DNA from: a virus | DNA: 42,722 bases | Strand: one strand, 5' to 3' | Virus record (IMG/VR): IMGVR_UViG_3300037882_000611 | Location: 1 to 42,722 of that record | Shown: piece after piece, positions 7,670 through 14,892 of the stretch | How the letters are laid out: every line of letters begins with the position of its first letter | How positions within the stretch are numbered: position 1 is the stretch's first letter | The notes under the pieces: model-generated | The model's database searches: none | What the model saw: only the letters and a program-made list of their open reading frames with translations | What the model was told of the DNA's origin: nothing | Program-made: the position numbers and the translations under genes

Positions 7670-8791
7670 ATGAGTCATTCAATATTACCCCCATCAGGTG
7701 CGGCAGCATGGGTACATTGCACACTTTGGGTTACCATGAATCAAATGTACCCGCAGGAAGATACTCAGGAAACTTTAGAAGGTAATGCGGCACATTGGGT
7801 TTTAACTGAGAAAATTGCAAACCATGACATTAAAATTAATGATCAAACGCCACAGGGGGTAATGGTTACTCAAGAAATGCTCGAAGGTGCTGATTTATTT
7901 GTTGATCATTTGAGACAACGTAACGTTAATTTTAAACATCTGTATGTTGAACAACGCGTAGAAATATCCACAATTAATGAGCATTGTTTCGGAACACCTG
8001 ACGTATTTTATTTTGATGTATCTACAAACACTATTGATGTTTTCGATTATAAATTTGGACATAAGTTTGTAGACGAATTTAAAAATTATCAGTGTGTTCT
8101 TTATGCCGAAGGGGTTTTAAATAAACTTGCGAAAACTTTCGGTGAAGCGCCAGGGGTGTTTGATCAGTTATGTAAAGTTAACATTACTATCATTCAACCG
8201 CGTTGTTTTTATAAAGGTTCACCGATACGCACATGGAGTTTCCCTGCAATTGACCTTAGACCTTTGGTTAATATAATTCGATCAGCAGCCAGCGAAGCTT
8301 TAAGTAACCCTAAAGCTAAACCCGGTGAACAATGCGAAGATTGCCCTGGTCGCCATTCATGCGCAGCACTACAGCAAGATGCCTATCGGTCATCAAGAGT
8401 TGCAAGAGCTTCTTTACCTCTCGAATTACCTTTAAATGCCGCAAGTTTAGAGCTCAAGATGTTAAAAGAATCTTTGCTACTCTTGCAAGCTAGGGTTGAC
8501 GGGTTAAGTGAATTTGTAACAAGTAAATTGAGGCAAGGTGAAAGAGCACCTTTTCATTCACTAGGTACTACACGTTCTAAACGTGTTTGGAATCGACCCA
8601 TCGATGAAATAATCGCATTAGGTAGAATGTTTGATGTCGATTTAAGTAAACAAAATGTTGTAACTCCCACGCAAGCTATAAAATTAAAAGTTGACGAAGC
8701 CGTCATCAATTGCTATAGTGAATATGAGAATGGTTCGATTAAACTTGAAGATCATAACCCTAACGATGTTTCTAAAATTTTCGGAGTATAA
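7670..8791 (+). CDS. DUF2800/Cas4-like PD-(D/E)XK nuclease
   Basis: 373 aa. The early motif LPPSGAAAWVHC, the residue run LEGNAAHWVL, the nuclease core FGTPDVFYFD followed by VFDYKFGH (the D-x(n)-D-x-K pattern), and a late cysteine cluster CEDCPGRHSC are as in DUF2800 and Cas4-type RecB-family nucleases, where the cysteines may bind an iron-sulfur cluster. Such phage enzymes usually act as exonucleases in recombination. ATG lies two bases after the previous stop with a weak ribosome-binding site, suggesting reinitiation. A promoter for the next gene is embedded in its 3' end at 8691-8719. Confidence 0.8.
   Translation: MSHSILPPSGAAAWVHCTLWVTMNQMYPQEDTQETLEGNAAHWVLTEKIANHDIKINDQTPQGVMVTQEMLEGADLFVDHLRQRNVNFKHLYVEQRVEISTINEHCFGTPDVFYFDVSTNTIDVFDYKFGHKFVDEFKNYQCVLYAEGVLNKLAKTFGEAPGVFDQLCKVNITIIQPRCFYKGSPIRTWSFPAIDLRPLVNIIRSAASEALSNPKAKPGEQCEDCPGRHSCAALQQDAYRSSRVARASLPLELPLNAASLELKMLKESLLLLQARVDGLSEFVTSKLRQGERAPFHSLGTTRSKRVWNRPIDEIIALGRMFDVDLSKQNVVTPTQAIKLKVDEAVINCYSEYENGSIKLEDHNPNDVSKIFGV
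8691..8719 (+). promoter_or_regulatory. Intragenic rightward promoter with near-dyad TTGACGAAGCCGTCAT
   Basis: -35 TTGACG (8691-8696), 17-bp spacer, -10 TATAGT (8714-8719). The first 16 bases match the dyad at 6843 except for the last base. It lies in the coding sequence of the nuclease gene, about 80 bases before the ssDNA-binding protein gene, and could boost its expression. Confidence 0.6.
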
Positions 8792-8796
8792 ATACT

Positions 8797-9813
8797 ATGT
8801 CAGGTAAGCAAACAATTACATCACCCGTAGGTCGTTTAGTAGCAGGATCACTTTATAAACCTTCAACTACTGATAAAAACGGTAACCCTTTGTTGATTAA
8901 GCATGGTACTAACGCTGGTCAACCCGCAGTACGATATTGGTTTAACATCGCAATTCCCAAAGGTTCTGAGCAACATTGGGCGCACACGGAATGGGGTAAA
9001 ACAGTATGGGCGGTAGGTGCTGCGGCTTTCCCTACAATGGCTAACCATCCTTCCTTTTCATGGAAAGTTATTGACGGTGACGCTACAGTTTCGAGCGAAC
9101 CAGGCGCTAAAGCACCTTGCGAATATGAAGGTTATAAAGGTCATTGGATAATTAAGCTATCTAGCGGCTTCGCACCCAAGATATTTAAACCAGGTAATAG
9201 TGCTGGCGAGTGGCTTCAAGTGATCGAGGCGGATTTTGTTAAAACGGGCTATTACGTTCAAGTGTCATTTACTGTCGATAAAAATGACGGTGCTAAACCT
9301 GGGGTGTATCTAAATCATCAAATGGTTGCTTTTAGAGCGTATGGTGAAGAAATCCAATTCGGCGCTAATCCTGCCGATGCTGGTTTCGGGGTGGCACCAT
9401 TACCGCAGGGTGCTAGTGCAACACCATTAGCTTCCAGTGTTCCTCTACCAGCTACACCCACGCCACCCGTAGCAACTCCCCCAGCACCAGCCGCCGCACC
9501 TCAACGCGTAATGTTACCTGCGGCTAACGGGTCAAGCTACGAGCAACTTATCGCAGCAGGTTGGACGGACGCATTGCTAATACAACATCAAATGATGCAA
9601 GCTACTGTAAGTGTTCCTTTACCTTCAAGCGTTACACCCAATGTGGGTTTTGCTAACCCTTTAGGTGTTGTTACACCCACGCCGCCCGTAGCAACTCCCC
9701 CTGCACCTCAACGCGTAATGTTACCTGCGGCTGCTGGGTCAAGCTACGAGCAACTTATTGCAGCGGGTTGGACGGATGCATTGCTAATACAACATCAAAT
9801 GATGCTACCGTAA
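8797..9813 (+). CDS. Single-stranded DNA-binding protein (phage gp2.5/DUF2815-like)
   Basis: 338 aa. The first 200 residues match a phage ssDNA-binding family: TSPVGRLVAGSLYKPSTTD, HWAHTEWGKTVWAVGA, then FAPKIF and GYYVQVSFTVDKND with GVYLNHQMVAFRAYGEEI. The remainder is a Pro/Ala/Thr linker with two copies of a module VMLPAA..SSYEQLIAAGWTDALLIQHQMM. A module of that type usually occurs once at the C-terminus of these proteins and probably contacts replication partners. The gene ends just before a strong terminator and has its own upstream promoter at 8691. Confidence 0.8.
   Translation: MSGKQTITSPVGRLVAGSLYKPSTTDKNGNPLLIKHGTNAGQPAVRYWFNIAIPKGSEQHWAHTEWGKTVWAVGAAAFPTMANHPSFSWKVIDGDATVSSEPGAKAPCEYEGYKGHWIIKLSSGFAPKIFKPGNSAGEWLQVIEADFVKTGYYVQVSFTVDKNDGAKPGVYLNHQMVAFRAYGEEIQFGANPADAGFGVAPLPQGASATPLASSVPLPATPTPPVATPPAPAAAPQRVMLPAANGSSYEQLIAAGWTDALLIQHQMMQATVSVPLPSSVTPNVGFANPLGVVTPTPPVATPPAPQRVMLPAAAGSSYEQLIAAGWTDALLIQHQMMLP
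9454..9805 (+). repeat. Direct repeat duplicating the C-terminal module of the ssDNA-binding protein
   Basis: Copy 1 at 9454-9598 and copy 2 at 9673-9805 are nearly identical; copy 2 lacks about 12 bases coding for Pro/Ala and has a few substitutions. Both start ACACCCACGCC and end with a CATCAAATGATGC segment. The similarity at DNA level suggests recent duplication. Confidence 0.85.
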
Positions 9814-9822
9814 TTAACATGT

Positions 9823-9846
9823 AGCCCCTGTAGGGGCTTTTTTATT
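9823..9846 (+). terminator. Rho-independent terminator after the ssDNA-binding protein gene
   Basis: Perfect hairpin AGCCCC-TGTA-GGGGCT (9823-9838) followed directly by TTTTTATT. It lies 10 bases after the stop codon and is the clearest terminator in the window. Confidence 0.85.
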
Positions 9847-9862
9847 ACTTAAGGGTGAAAGT

Positions 9863-9934
9863 ATGATCCGTATTGTTTTGGCAGTAATAATATCTTTAAT
9901 ACTGATGTCAATAATTTATACTATCACCAGGTAG
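9863..9934 (+). CDS. Single-helix membrane peptide, 23 aa
   Basis: ATG at 9863 follows AAGGGTG. The peptide MIRIVLAVIISLILMSIIYT plus ITR is a single transmembrane helix with basic ends. It sits between the terminator and the DNA polymerase gene. Tiny hydrophobic phage peptides can act on the host membrane or on a host enzyme, but nothing here shows which. Confidence 0.5.
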   Translation: MIRIVLAVIISLILMSIIYTITR

Positions 9935-9942
9935 GGGTTTGT

Positions 9943-11034
9943 ATGATTAAAACCGCATTTTTTGACACGGAATGCTATTGGAATTATTGGTTATTAAAAT
10001 TTAAAATTGGTACTTATATTTATGATTTTGAAGTACCTTTAACCGATGAGCAAATCGTAATAATACATGCGATTTTTAATAACTATACGTGTATAAGTTT
10101 TAACGGCATTAACTACGATATACCAATGGTTACCGCGGCTATCACGCTACGCTATAACAATGAGCAATTAAAGAAATTGAGTGATCAAATAATTGTAGAA
10201 GGTGTAAAACACTGGCAGTTAAATTTACCTAAATGGTCACCTAAAGATCATATAGATTTAATGGAAGTTGCGCCTGGTGCTGGCGGTTTAAAACAATACG
10301 CGGGTCGTATTCACAGTAAGAAGATACAGGACTTACCTTACGACCCAGGTAAGTTATTAACTGAAGAAGAAAAATATAATACAAAACTATATTGTGGAAA
10401 TGACCTGGAAGTATTAGAAGATTTATATAACAGTTTAATTCCACAGGTTGAACAGCGAATTGCGTTAACCGCTCGATACGGTATTGATTTACGTTCTAAA
10501 AGTGACGCCCAACTTGCTGAAGCTGTATTAAAACATAGATGCGAACAGGCTTTAAAACGTAAAATATATAAATCTGAAGTAAATTACATGCTTCATATTA
10601 AATATCAAGCGCCTGAATTTATATCGTTTATAACACCTCAATTACAAAACGTTTTAAATGTCGTCAAAGAATCAGTATTTACATTAGCAACTAATAACAC
10701 TTTAGAATTACCTGAAAAGCTTAAAAACTTAGAAATAAACATTAATGGTACTGAATATAAAATAGGTATTGGTGGATTACATTCTAAAGAAAAACAAGCT
10801 GTACATATAAGTGACGACCAGTACGTTTTATTAGATAACGATGTTGCAAGTTATTATCCTACGTTAATTTTAAATTCTGGTAAATTTCCTGAAGCTTTAG
10901 GGGTAACGTTTTTAAATGAATACGACACTATTAAAAACGAGCGATTGCTTGCCAAACGTACCGCAAAAGAGGTAAAGTTAAAAATAGCTAAACTTAAAAA
11001 AGAACTTGAGGCTTTAGATGTTATCAAAACTTAA
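9943..11034 (+). CDS. Family B-type DNA polymerase, N-terminal part (3'-5' exonuclease and motif A)
   Basis: 363 aa. FFDTECYWNYW (D8, E10) is the exonuclease I motif, SFNGINYDIPM is exonuclease II-like, and KLYCGNDLEVLEDLY supplies the last catalytic Asp. The region GLKQYAGRIHSKKIQDLPYDP and DLRSKSDAQLAEAV are typical of phage polymerases of this group. DNDVASYYPTLIL near the end is polymerase motif A. Motifs B and C are missing because the frame ends in a charged helical stretch at TAA 11034. They occur in the frame at 11637, after an HNH gene. The two proteins would have to assemble to form one active site. ATG follows AGGGG. Confidence 0.85.
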   Translation: MIKTAFFDTECYWNYWLLKFKIGTYIYDFEVPLTDEQIVIIHAIFNNYTCISFNGINYDIPMVTAAITLRYNNEQLKKLSDQIIVEGVKHWQLNLPKWSPKDHIDLMEVAPGAGGLKQYAGRIHSKKIQDLPYDPGKLLTEEEKYNTKLYCGNDLEVLEDLYNSLIPQVEQRIALTARYGIDLRSKSDAQLAEAVLKHRCEQALKRKIYKSEVNYMLHIKYQAPEFISFITPQLQNVLNVVKESVFTLATNNTLELPEKLKNLEININGTEYKIGIGGLHSKEKQAVHISDDQYVLLDNDVASYYPTLILNSGKFPEALGVTFLNEYDTIKNERLLAKRTAKEVKLKIAKLKKELEALDVIKT

Positions 11035-11686
11035 ATTTGAAGAAATTGATAAAAAGCATCCTTTATATAACACTTGGTATCACATGGTATGTAGATGTTA
11101 CTTACCTTTTCACGTTGGTTATCGAGATTACGGCGGTAACGGCATTTTGATGTGTGATGAATGGTTGAATTTTTCACAGTTCGCTAAAGATGTGGGTGAA
11201 GTTAAACCTGAAACAATGAGCTTAGACCGAATTGATAATAAAAAAGGATATTCAAAAGAAAATTGTAGATGGGCGTCTCGTTCACAACAAATGTTAAATA
11301 GAAATACGTTTGGTAATAACAAAACTGGCGAAACTGGTGTTGTAAAAATTGTAGATAGGTATGAAGCTAGATTCCATTACGAAGGTGTTCGTTATCGTTT
11401 GGGAAGATTCGATAACATAGATTCTGCTAGAAAAGCACGCGATGAATTTATGAAATTATTTTTCAAAGATAGAAATTTGGCAATAAGCAGTTTACCTGTT
11501 GAAACGGTTTGGTGTACCAGCACGACGAACATGAGGGGTATTAACAAACATAAAGACGGTGGCTATGTGCTGAGGGTTACAGTCGAAGGCGAACGACTAT
11601 ATTTGGGTTACTTCAAAACTCTAAATGAGGCTTTTTATGCGAGACAGGAATTTAATAATAAACGAAATAAAGATGTTAGAAGATAA
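11018..11686 (+). CDS. HNH homing endonuclease with AP2-like DNA-binding repeats
   Basis: 222 aa. The N-terminal half is an HNH-type region (WYHMVCRCY, then YGGNGILMCDEWLNF, then MSLDRIDNKKGYSKENCRWA), matching phage HNH endonucleases. Two AP2-like modules follow: TGVVKIVDRYEARFHYEGVR and RGINKHKDGGYVLRVTVEGE with YLGYFKTLNEAFYARQEF. Such enzymes cut an uninterrupted allele and spread the gene by repair. It overlaps the end of the polymerase N-part by 17 bases and the start of the C-part by 50, with its ribosome-binding site GAGG inside the polymerase. It is therefore an insertion that split the polymerase gene, not a gene in a long intron. Confidence 0.85.
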   Translation: MLSKLKFEEIDKKHPLYNTWYHMVCRCYLPFHVGYRDYGGNGILMCDEWLNFSQFAKDVGEVKPETMSLDRIDNKKGYSKENCRWASRSQQMLNRNTFGNNKTGETGVVKIVDRYEARFHYEGVRYRLGRFDNIDSARKARDEFMKLFFKDRNLAISSLPVETVWCTSTTNMRGINKHKDGGYVLRVTVEGERLYLGYFKTLNEAFYARQEFNNKRNKDVRR

Positions 11687-12593
11687 ACTTAAACATTTAG
11701 AAAACGAAAGTGACGGTTTAAAAATTTCACTAAACGGAACTTTCGGTAAAACCGGAAGCCCTTATAGCATTCTATTTGCGCCAAACATGTTATTGCAAAC
11801 CACATTGACAGGGCAGCTTTCATTATTAATGCTAATTGAAGCGCATGAAATATCAGGAATACGTGTAGTGTCTGCCAATACTGACGGTATTGTAATTAAA
11901 TGTCATCGTCAAATGACTGAAGTTAGTAAGACAATTATTAAACATTGGGAAAAAGTAACATCGTTAGAAATGGAAACGGTCGAATACAAAGCTATTTACT
12001 CACGTGACGTAAATAATTATTTCGCTGTAAAAGCTGACGGTGACGTAAAACGTAAAGGTGAATACGCTAAGAGCGGTATTAACGAAAAGAAAAACCCGGA
12101 TGTAGAAATATGCTCAGACGCCGTAGCTGAATATCTAGCTAACGGCACACCTTTAGAATATACAATTATGTCGTGCTCAGATATACGTAAATTTGTTGTT
12201 GTTCAAAAAGTTAACGGTGGTGCTGTAAAAATGTGGGGTGAAGGTGCTAAAAAAGACGCTCGCGTATCTGAAATGATCCCGATAATACAAGCCGCCGGAT
12301 GGATTAAAGAAGGCCGTAAGTGGTGTAAAGATAATATCGTTTGTGCCGCACAAGAGGCTTACGCTACATGCTTCGCGCCCCAACGTCCTGAGTATCTTGG
12401 GAAAGTTGCGCGCTGGTATTACGGTACACGTTCACCAGGCGAAATCGTTTATGCAACGAACGGTAATAGGGTTAGCTTGTCCGATGGTGCAATGCCATGC
12501 ATGACTTTACCTGACCAATTTCCACAGGATGTAGATTACCAGTGGTATATAAACAAAGCTAAAAACATTTTAATAGATATAGGCTTGACCTAA
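11637..12593 (+). CDS. Family B-type DNA polymerase, C-terminal part (motifs B and C)
   Basis: 318 aa from ATG 11637, which has GAGG six bases upstream; an upstream in-frame ATG at 11625 lacks a ribosome-binding site. DGLKISLNGTFGKTGSPYS is motif B (K-x3-N-G-x3-G type) and SANTDGIVIK is motif C with the catalytic Asp. The rest (for example DVNNYFAVKADGDVKRKGEY) is the thumb region of the same polymerase group. The start lies inside the HNH reading frame. Together with the frame at 9943 it makes up a complete polymerase. It also starts with a charged helix (NEIKMLEDKLKHLENESDG), which could pair with the helical end of the N-part. Confidence 0.85.
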   Translation: MRDRNLIINEIKMLEDKLKHLENESDGLKISLNGTFGKTGSPYSILFAPNMLLQTTLTGQLSLLMLIEAHEISGIRVVSANTDGIVIKCHRQMTEVSKTIIKHWEKVTSLEMETVEYKAIYSRDVNNYFAVKADGDVKRKGEYAKSGINEKKNPDVEICSDAVAEYLANGTPLEYTIMSCSDIRKFVVVQKVNGGAVKMWGEGAKKDARVSEMIPIIQAAGWIKEGRKWCKDNIVCAAQEAYATCFAPQRPEYLGKVARWYYGTRSPGEIVYATNGNRVSLSDGAMPCMTLPDQFPQDVDYQWYINKAKNILIDIGLT

Positions 12594-12613
12594 CCCGCGT
12601 TATATGTCATGAT
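12585..12613 (+). promoter_or_regulatory. Rightward extended -10 promoter for the small-gene cluster
   Basis: -35 TTGACC (12585-12590), 17-bp spacer, -10 CATGAT (12608-12613) preceded by TGT, an extended -10 element. The -10 box coincides with the left arm of the inverted repeat at 12608-12648, so transcripts from this promoter would lack that arm. Confidence 0.5.
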
Positions 12614-12648
12614 CTAAATATGATAGTTAATTAGAAAGTTAGATCATG
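12608..12648 (+). promoter_or_regulatory. Inverted repeat enclosing the start codon of the 12646 gene
   Basis: CATGATCTAA (12608-12617) and TTAGATCATG (12639-12648) form a perfect 10-bp stem with a 21-base loop. The right arm contains the ATG at 12646, so read-through RNA could hide the start. No T tract follows, so it is not a terminator. Confidence 0.6.
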
Positions 12649-12873
12649 AAAAAGCTAGTTCCACCATTCAATAGTACTTTATATTACCTAAAGTTTCTTG
12701 TTAGTTTCATTCTATTGTCTTTATTAATCATGGTTACTTTTTCCGATTTATATTTTATTAAAAATCAAGTTATCTCAAATATCGAACATGTTAATTTAAA
12801 AATGCATTTAATGATTGCGTTTATCGTTTGGTATTTCGTCGATCAAATTATCACTTTCCTATTGTGTAAATAA
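12646..12873 (+). CDS. Small membrane protein with two predicted helices, 75 aa
   Basis: Two hydrophobic stretches, LKFLVSFILLSLLIMVTF (about residues 15-32) and LMIAFIVWYFVDQIITFLL (about 55-73), flank a short polar loop. No family is recognised. The start codon lies in the right arm of a perfect inverted repeat and the ribosome-binding site is weak (AGAAAG), which suggests tight translational control as expected for a toxic membrane protein. It lies between the polymerase and a run of tiny genes. A holin-like role is possible in topology but is unlikely given the separate lysis cassette. Confidence 0.6.
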   Translation: MKKLVPPFNSTLYYLKFLVSFILLSLLIMVTFSDLYFIKNQVISNIEHVNLKMHLMIAFIVWYFVDQIITFLLCK

Positions 12874-12875
12874 TC

Positions 12876-13058
12876 ATGCGTACAAAACGTGGCTTAATGT
12901 TAGGTATTCAACGTTATTTAAGTATTACTTTCAATCACGCGCATGTTTGTAATGAGGATAGGTTATTGTTAATGTCGCTTAATTCTACATGCGATAAGTT
13001 ATTTGGTGATGAGTGGTGGTTGTTTAATTATCAATATAGTAAGGGAAAGGTTTCATGA
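12876..13058 (+). CDS. Hypothetical protein, 60 aa
   Basis: It begins two bases after the previous stop and ends overlapping the next ATG (ATGA), so it is packed in an operon. The sequence (MRTKRGLMLGIQRYLSI near the start, DKLFGDEWWLFNYQYSKG near the end) shows no known domain. There is no clear ribosome-binding site; translation by reinitiation is likely. Confidence 0.5.
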   Translation: MRTKRGLMLGIQRYLSITFNHAHVCNEDRLLLMSLNSTCDKLFGDEWWLFNYQYSKGKVS

Positions 13059-13252
13059 CATCAAAGCAAAGTGAATACAATAAGAAAAGTAAAGCTAAAC
13101 GTAAAATGGTTAAATTCCACACTGACATACCCGAGGCTTTAAGTGAAATTTGTAAATCTAGCGGCTTTACCTATCAAAGTATTATTGAAGCTGGCATTAA
13201 GGAGTTATTGAAAAATGCTAATAATCAGAGTCGGCGGGATATACAAGAATAA
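13055..13252 (+). CDS. Possible ribbon-helix-helix DNA-binding protein, 65 aa
   Basis: A basic N-terminus (NKKSKAKRKMVKFHTDIP) leads into a short strand, then helix EALSEICKSSGF, a turn, and helix YQSIIEAGIKELLKNA. This is the arrangement and size of Arc/CopG-type ribbon-helix-helix proteins. ATG follows AAGGGAAAGG. If correct, it is the second small regulator candidate of this phage after the TetR-like protein at 2586. The identification is by pattern only. Confidence 0.5.
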   Translation: MTSKQSEYNKKSKAKRKMVKFHTDIPEALSEICKSSGFTYQSIIEAGIKELLKNANNQSRRDIQE

Positions 13253-13502
13253 ATTAGGGTCGCTTATATTAATTTTTAAATATCAAGCTTCTGAGCATAA
13301 CCCTTATCACTTAAGAGGTTTAGTTTTTCCTGAACGACATACCAATAGCTACAACATTTACGGTATGCATTACGACAAAGTAGAAAGTAACTTTGATTTA
13401 ATTGAAGAAGTTTATTACTCACAACAGCTTGAGCAACATTGCAAATCTACTACAGATATTTCCACATTGGAGGAAGTTTTTTATGAGAAAACGGCAGCGT
13501 AA
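13215..13502 (+). CDS. Hypothetical protein, 95 aa
   Basis: It starts inside the previous gene (overlap 38 bases) after AAGGAG, and overlaps the next start by 20 bases. The first half looks like beta strands (MLIIRVGGIYKNKLGSLILI), and the end is acidic (STLEEVFYEKTAA). No domain is recognised. Overlaps on both sides support it as part of the small-gene operon. Confidence 0.5.
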   Translation: MLIIRVGGIYKNKLGSLILIFKYQASEHNPYHLRGLVFPERHTNSYNIYGMHYDKVESNFDLIEEVYYSQQLEQHCKSTTDISTLEEVFYEKTAA

Positions 13503-13725
13503 GTTACGTAGTAAATATATACATTTTATATATGAGGATGGGTATTTTACAGTTTCCGGTAATTCTAAACAAAGGCGTAAAATTATTAGGATGCTGCGAA
13601 ACTATACAAAGTCTCACTTTTCACCATCTTTAAAACCGCACCCAAGTATAGTAATAGTAGACGATATTTTCGCTTACGACCCTTCACATAATGTTGATTC
13701 TTACGGTAATTTATTAATATTTTAA
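13483..13725 (+). CDS. Hypothetical basic protein, 80 aa
   Basis: Start set at ATG 13483, which has GGAGG at good spacing; the frame is open 81 bases further upstream but without a ribosome-binding site. The product begins MRKRQRKLRSKYIHFIYEDG and is very basic at its N-terminus (SKQRRKIIRMLRNY later), so nucleic-acid binding is possible. It lies eleven bases before thyX. No family is recognised. Confidence 0.5.
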   Translation: MRKRQRKLRSKYIHFIYEDGYFTVSGNSKQRRKIIRMLRNYTKSHFSPSLKPHPSIVIVDDIFAYDPSHNVDSYGNLLIF

Positions 13726-13736
13726 GGTATATCCAC

Positions 13737-14384
13737 ATGTCAGTAAAATTAGTAGCAATAAGTAAAGGTGTTGACGACGCTTTTAGCGCTGAAGATTTAA
13801 TAGCGTACTGTGCTCGCGTAAGTAATCCCACGAATCAATTAAATGTGGAAACTGCACCGAAGCTTTTAAAGTATCTAGTAGCACATCATCATTGGTCGCC
13901 ATTTGAAATGGTTAGTATGACCCTTGAAATTAAAACTACGCGTGATATCGCACGTCAAATACTGAGGCACCGAAGCTTTAGTTTTCAAGAGTTCAGCCAA
14001 CGTTACGCTGCGGTATTAGATGAACCTATATTACGCGAAGCACGTTTGCAAGATACTAAAAATCGTCAGAATAGTATTGAAACTAATGAGCAGGAATTAC
14101 GGCGGTGGTGGCTAGGAGTACAGTCACAAGTTTCACATTTAGCCAGCGAAGTATATCAAGAGGCTTTAGAAAGAGGTATTGCGAAGGAAGTAGCTAGAAG
14201 TGTGCTTCCTGAAGGTAATACGCCTAGCACCCTTTACATGGCAGGTAACGTTAGATCATGGATACACTACATACAATTACGCACAGCTAACGGCACTCAA
14301 AAAGAACATAGAGAAATCGCTTTAGAATGTAAACGTGTTTTACTTGAGCAATTCCCATCATTACAAGAGGTGTTAAATGTTTGA
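13737..14384 (+). CDS. thyX: Flavin-dependent thymidylate synthase ThyX
   Basis: 215 aa, the usual length. It makes dTMP from dUMP using methylenetetrahydrofolate, FAD and NADPH, supporting phage DNA synthesis. The signature RHRxxSxxxxSxR is present as RHRSFSFQEFSQR (77-89), and HHWSPFEMVSMT and PEGNTPSTLYMAGNVRSWIHY match conserved substrate-binding regions. ATG follows AAGG. It overlaps the next gene by 8 bases. ThyX lets the phage make thymidylate whether or not the host has ThyA. Confidence 0.95.
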   Translation: MSVKLVAISKGVDDAFSAEDLIAYCARVSNPTNQLNVETAPKLLKYLVAHHHWSPFEMVSMTLEIKTTRDIARQILRHRSFSFQEFSQRYAAVLDEPILREARLQDTKNRQNSIETNEQELRRWWLGVQSQVSHLASEVYQEALERGIAKEVARSVLPEGNTPSTLYMAGNVRSWIHYIQLRTANGTQKEHREIALECKRVLLEQFPSLQEVLNV

Positions 14385-14823
14385 TATTAATATATTAAAA
14401 AATGGTATACCTGGTACATTTAAAGTTTATTCAAATGGTAAGGAAGTTAGTGATATTAGTGTGGGCTATCGGTCTATCGAGGGGTTTGTATCAGGAAGCC
14501 TTGGTAGATGGAATAATGAAGGGGGATTTTTAGGTTTTAAAAATTGTTTTATTGAAAATGAGAATATGTGTGATTATGATTTACATATTGCATTTTCACC
14601 TGCGCCTATGCCACCAGTAATAAAAGCTAACGATATTCAATTTGGTGGTGATCATTATAAATCTAAAGGTATTGAGCCGTGGGATTACGCCGTCGCAAAT
14701 AAATTGGGGTTTCTTGAAGGTAGTGTGGTCAAATATGTTACGCGCTACAAAGATAAAAACGGTATTGAAGATTTAAAGAAAGCTAGACATTATTTAGATA
14801 AGCTTATTGAAACGTTAGAGTAG
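14377..14823 (+). CDS. DUF3310 domain protein
   Basis: 148 aa. The last 55 residues, GGDHYKSKGIEPWDYAVANK followed by LGFLEGSVVKYVTRYK and NGIEDLKKARHYLDKLIE, match DUF3310, a common phage domain also found in T7 gp1.7-type proteins and linked in some cases to nucleotide metabolism. The first 90 residues are unrelated and unrecognised. ATG follows AAGAGGTG and overlaps the thyX stop. The neighbourhood fits a role in nucleotide supply, but the activity is not established from sequence. Confidence 0.75.
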   Translation: MFDINILKNGIPGTFKVYSNGKEVSDISVGYRSIEGFVSGSLGRWNNEGGFLGFKNCFIENENMCDYDLHIAFSPAPMPPVIKANDIQFGGDHYKSKGIEPWDYAVANKLGFLEGSVVKYVTRYKDKNGIEDLKKARHYLDKLIETLE

Positions 14824-14856
14824 GCTATTAAACGCGAGGTGTGACGTGTAACCAAC

Positions 14857-14892
14857 GTTAACCCCTCATTAATTAGTAACAGAGGGGTTAAC
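14857..14892 (+). promoter_or_regulatory. Hairpin sequestering the ribosome-binding site of the 14893 gene
   Basis: GTTAACCCCTC (14857-14867) and GAGGGGTTAAC (14882-14892) form a perfect 11-bp stem with a 14-base loop, directly followed by ATG. The right arm contains the ribosome-binding site GAGGGG. There is no T tract, so it is not a terminator. It could reduce translation until melted or bound. Confidence 0.6.

Noticed and set aside
11018-11686. Group I or II intron carrying the HNH gene
   Set aside because: The endonuclease frame overlaps both polymerase parts and there is no space for an intron core.
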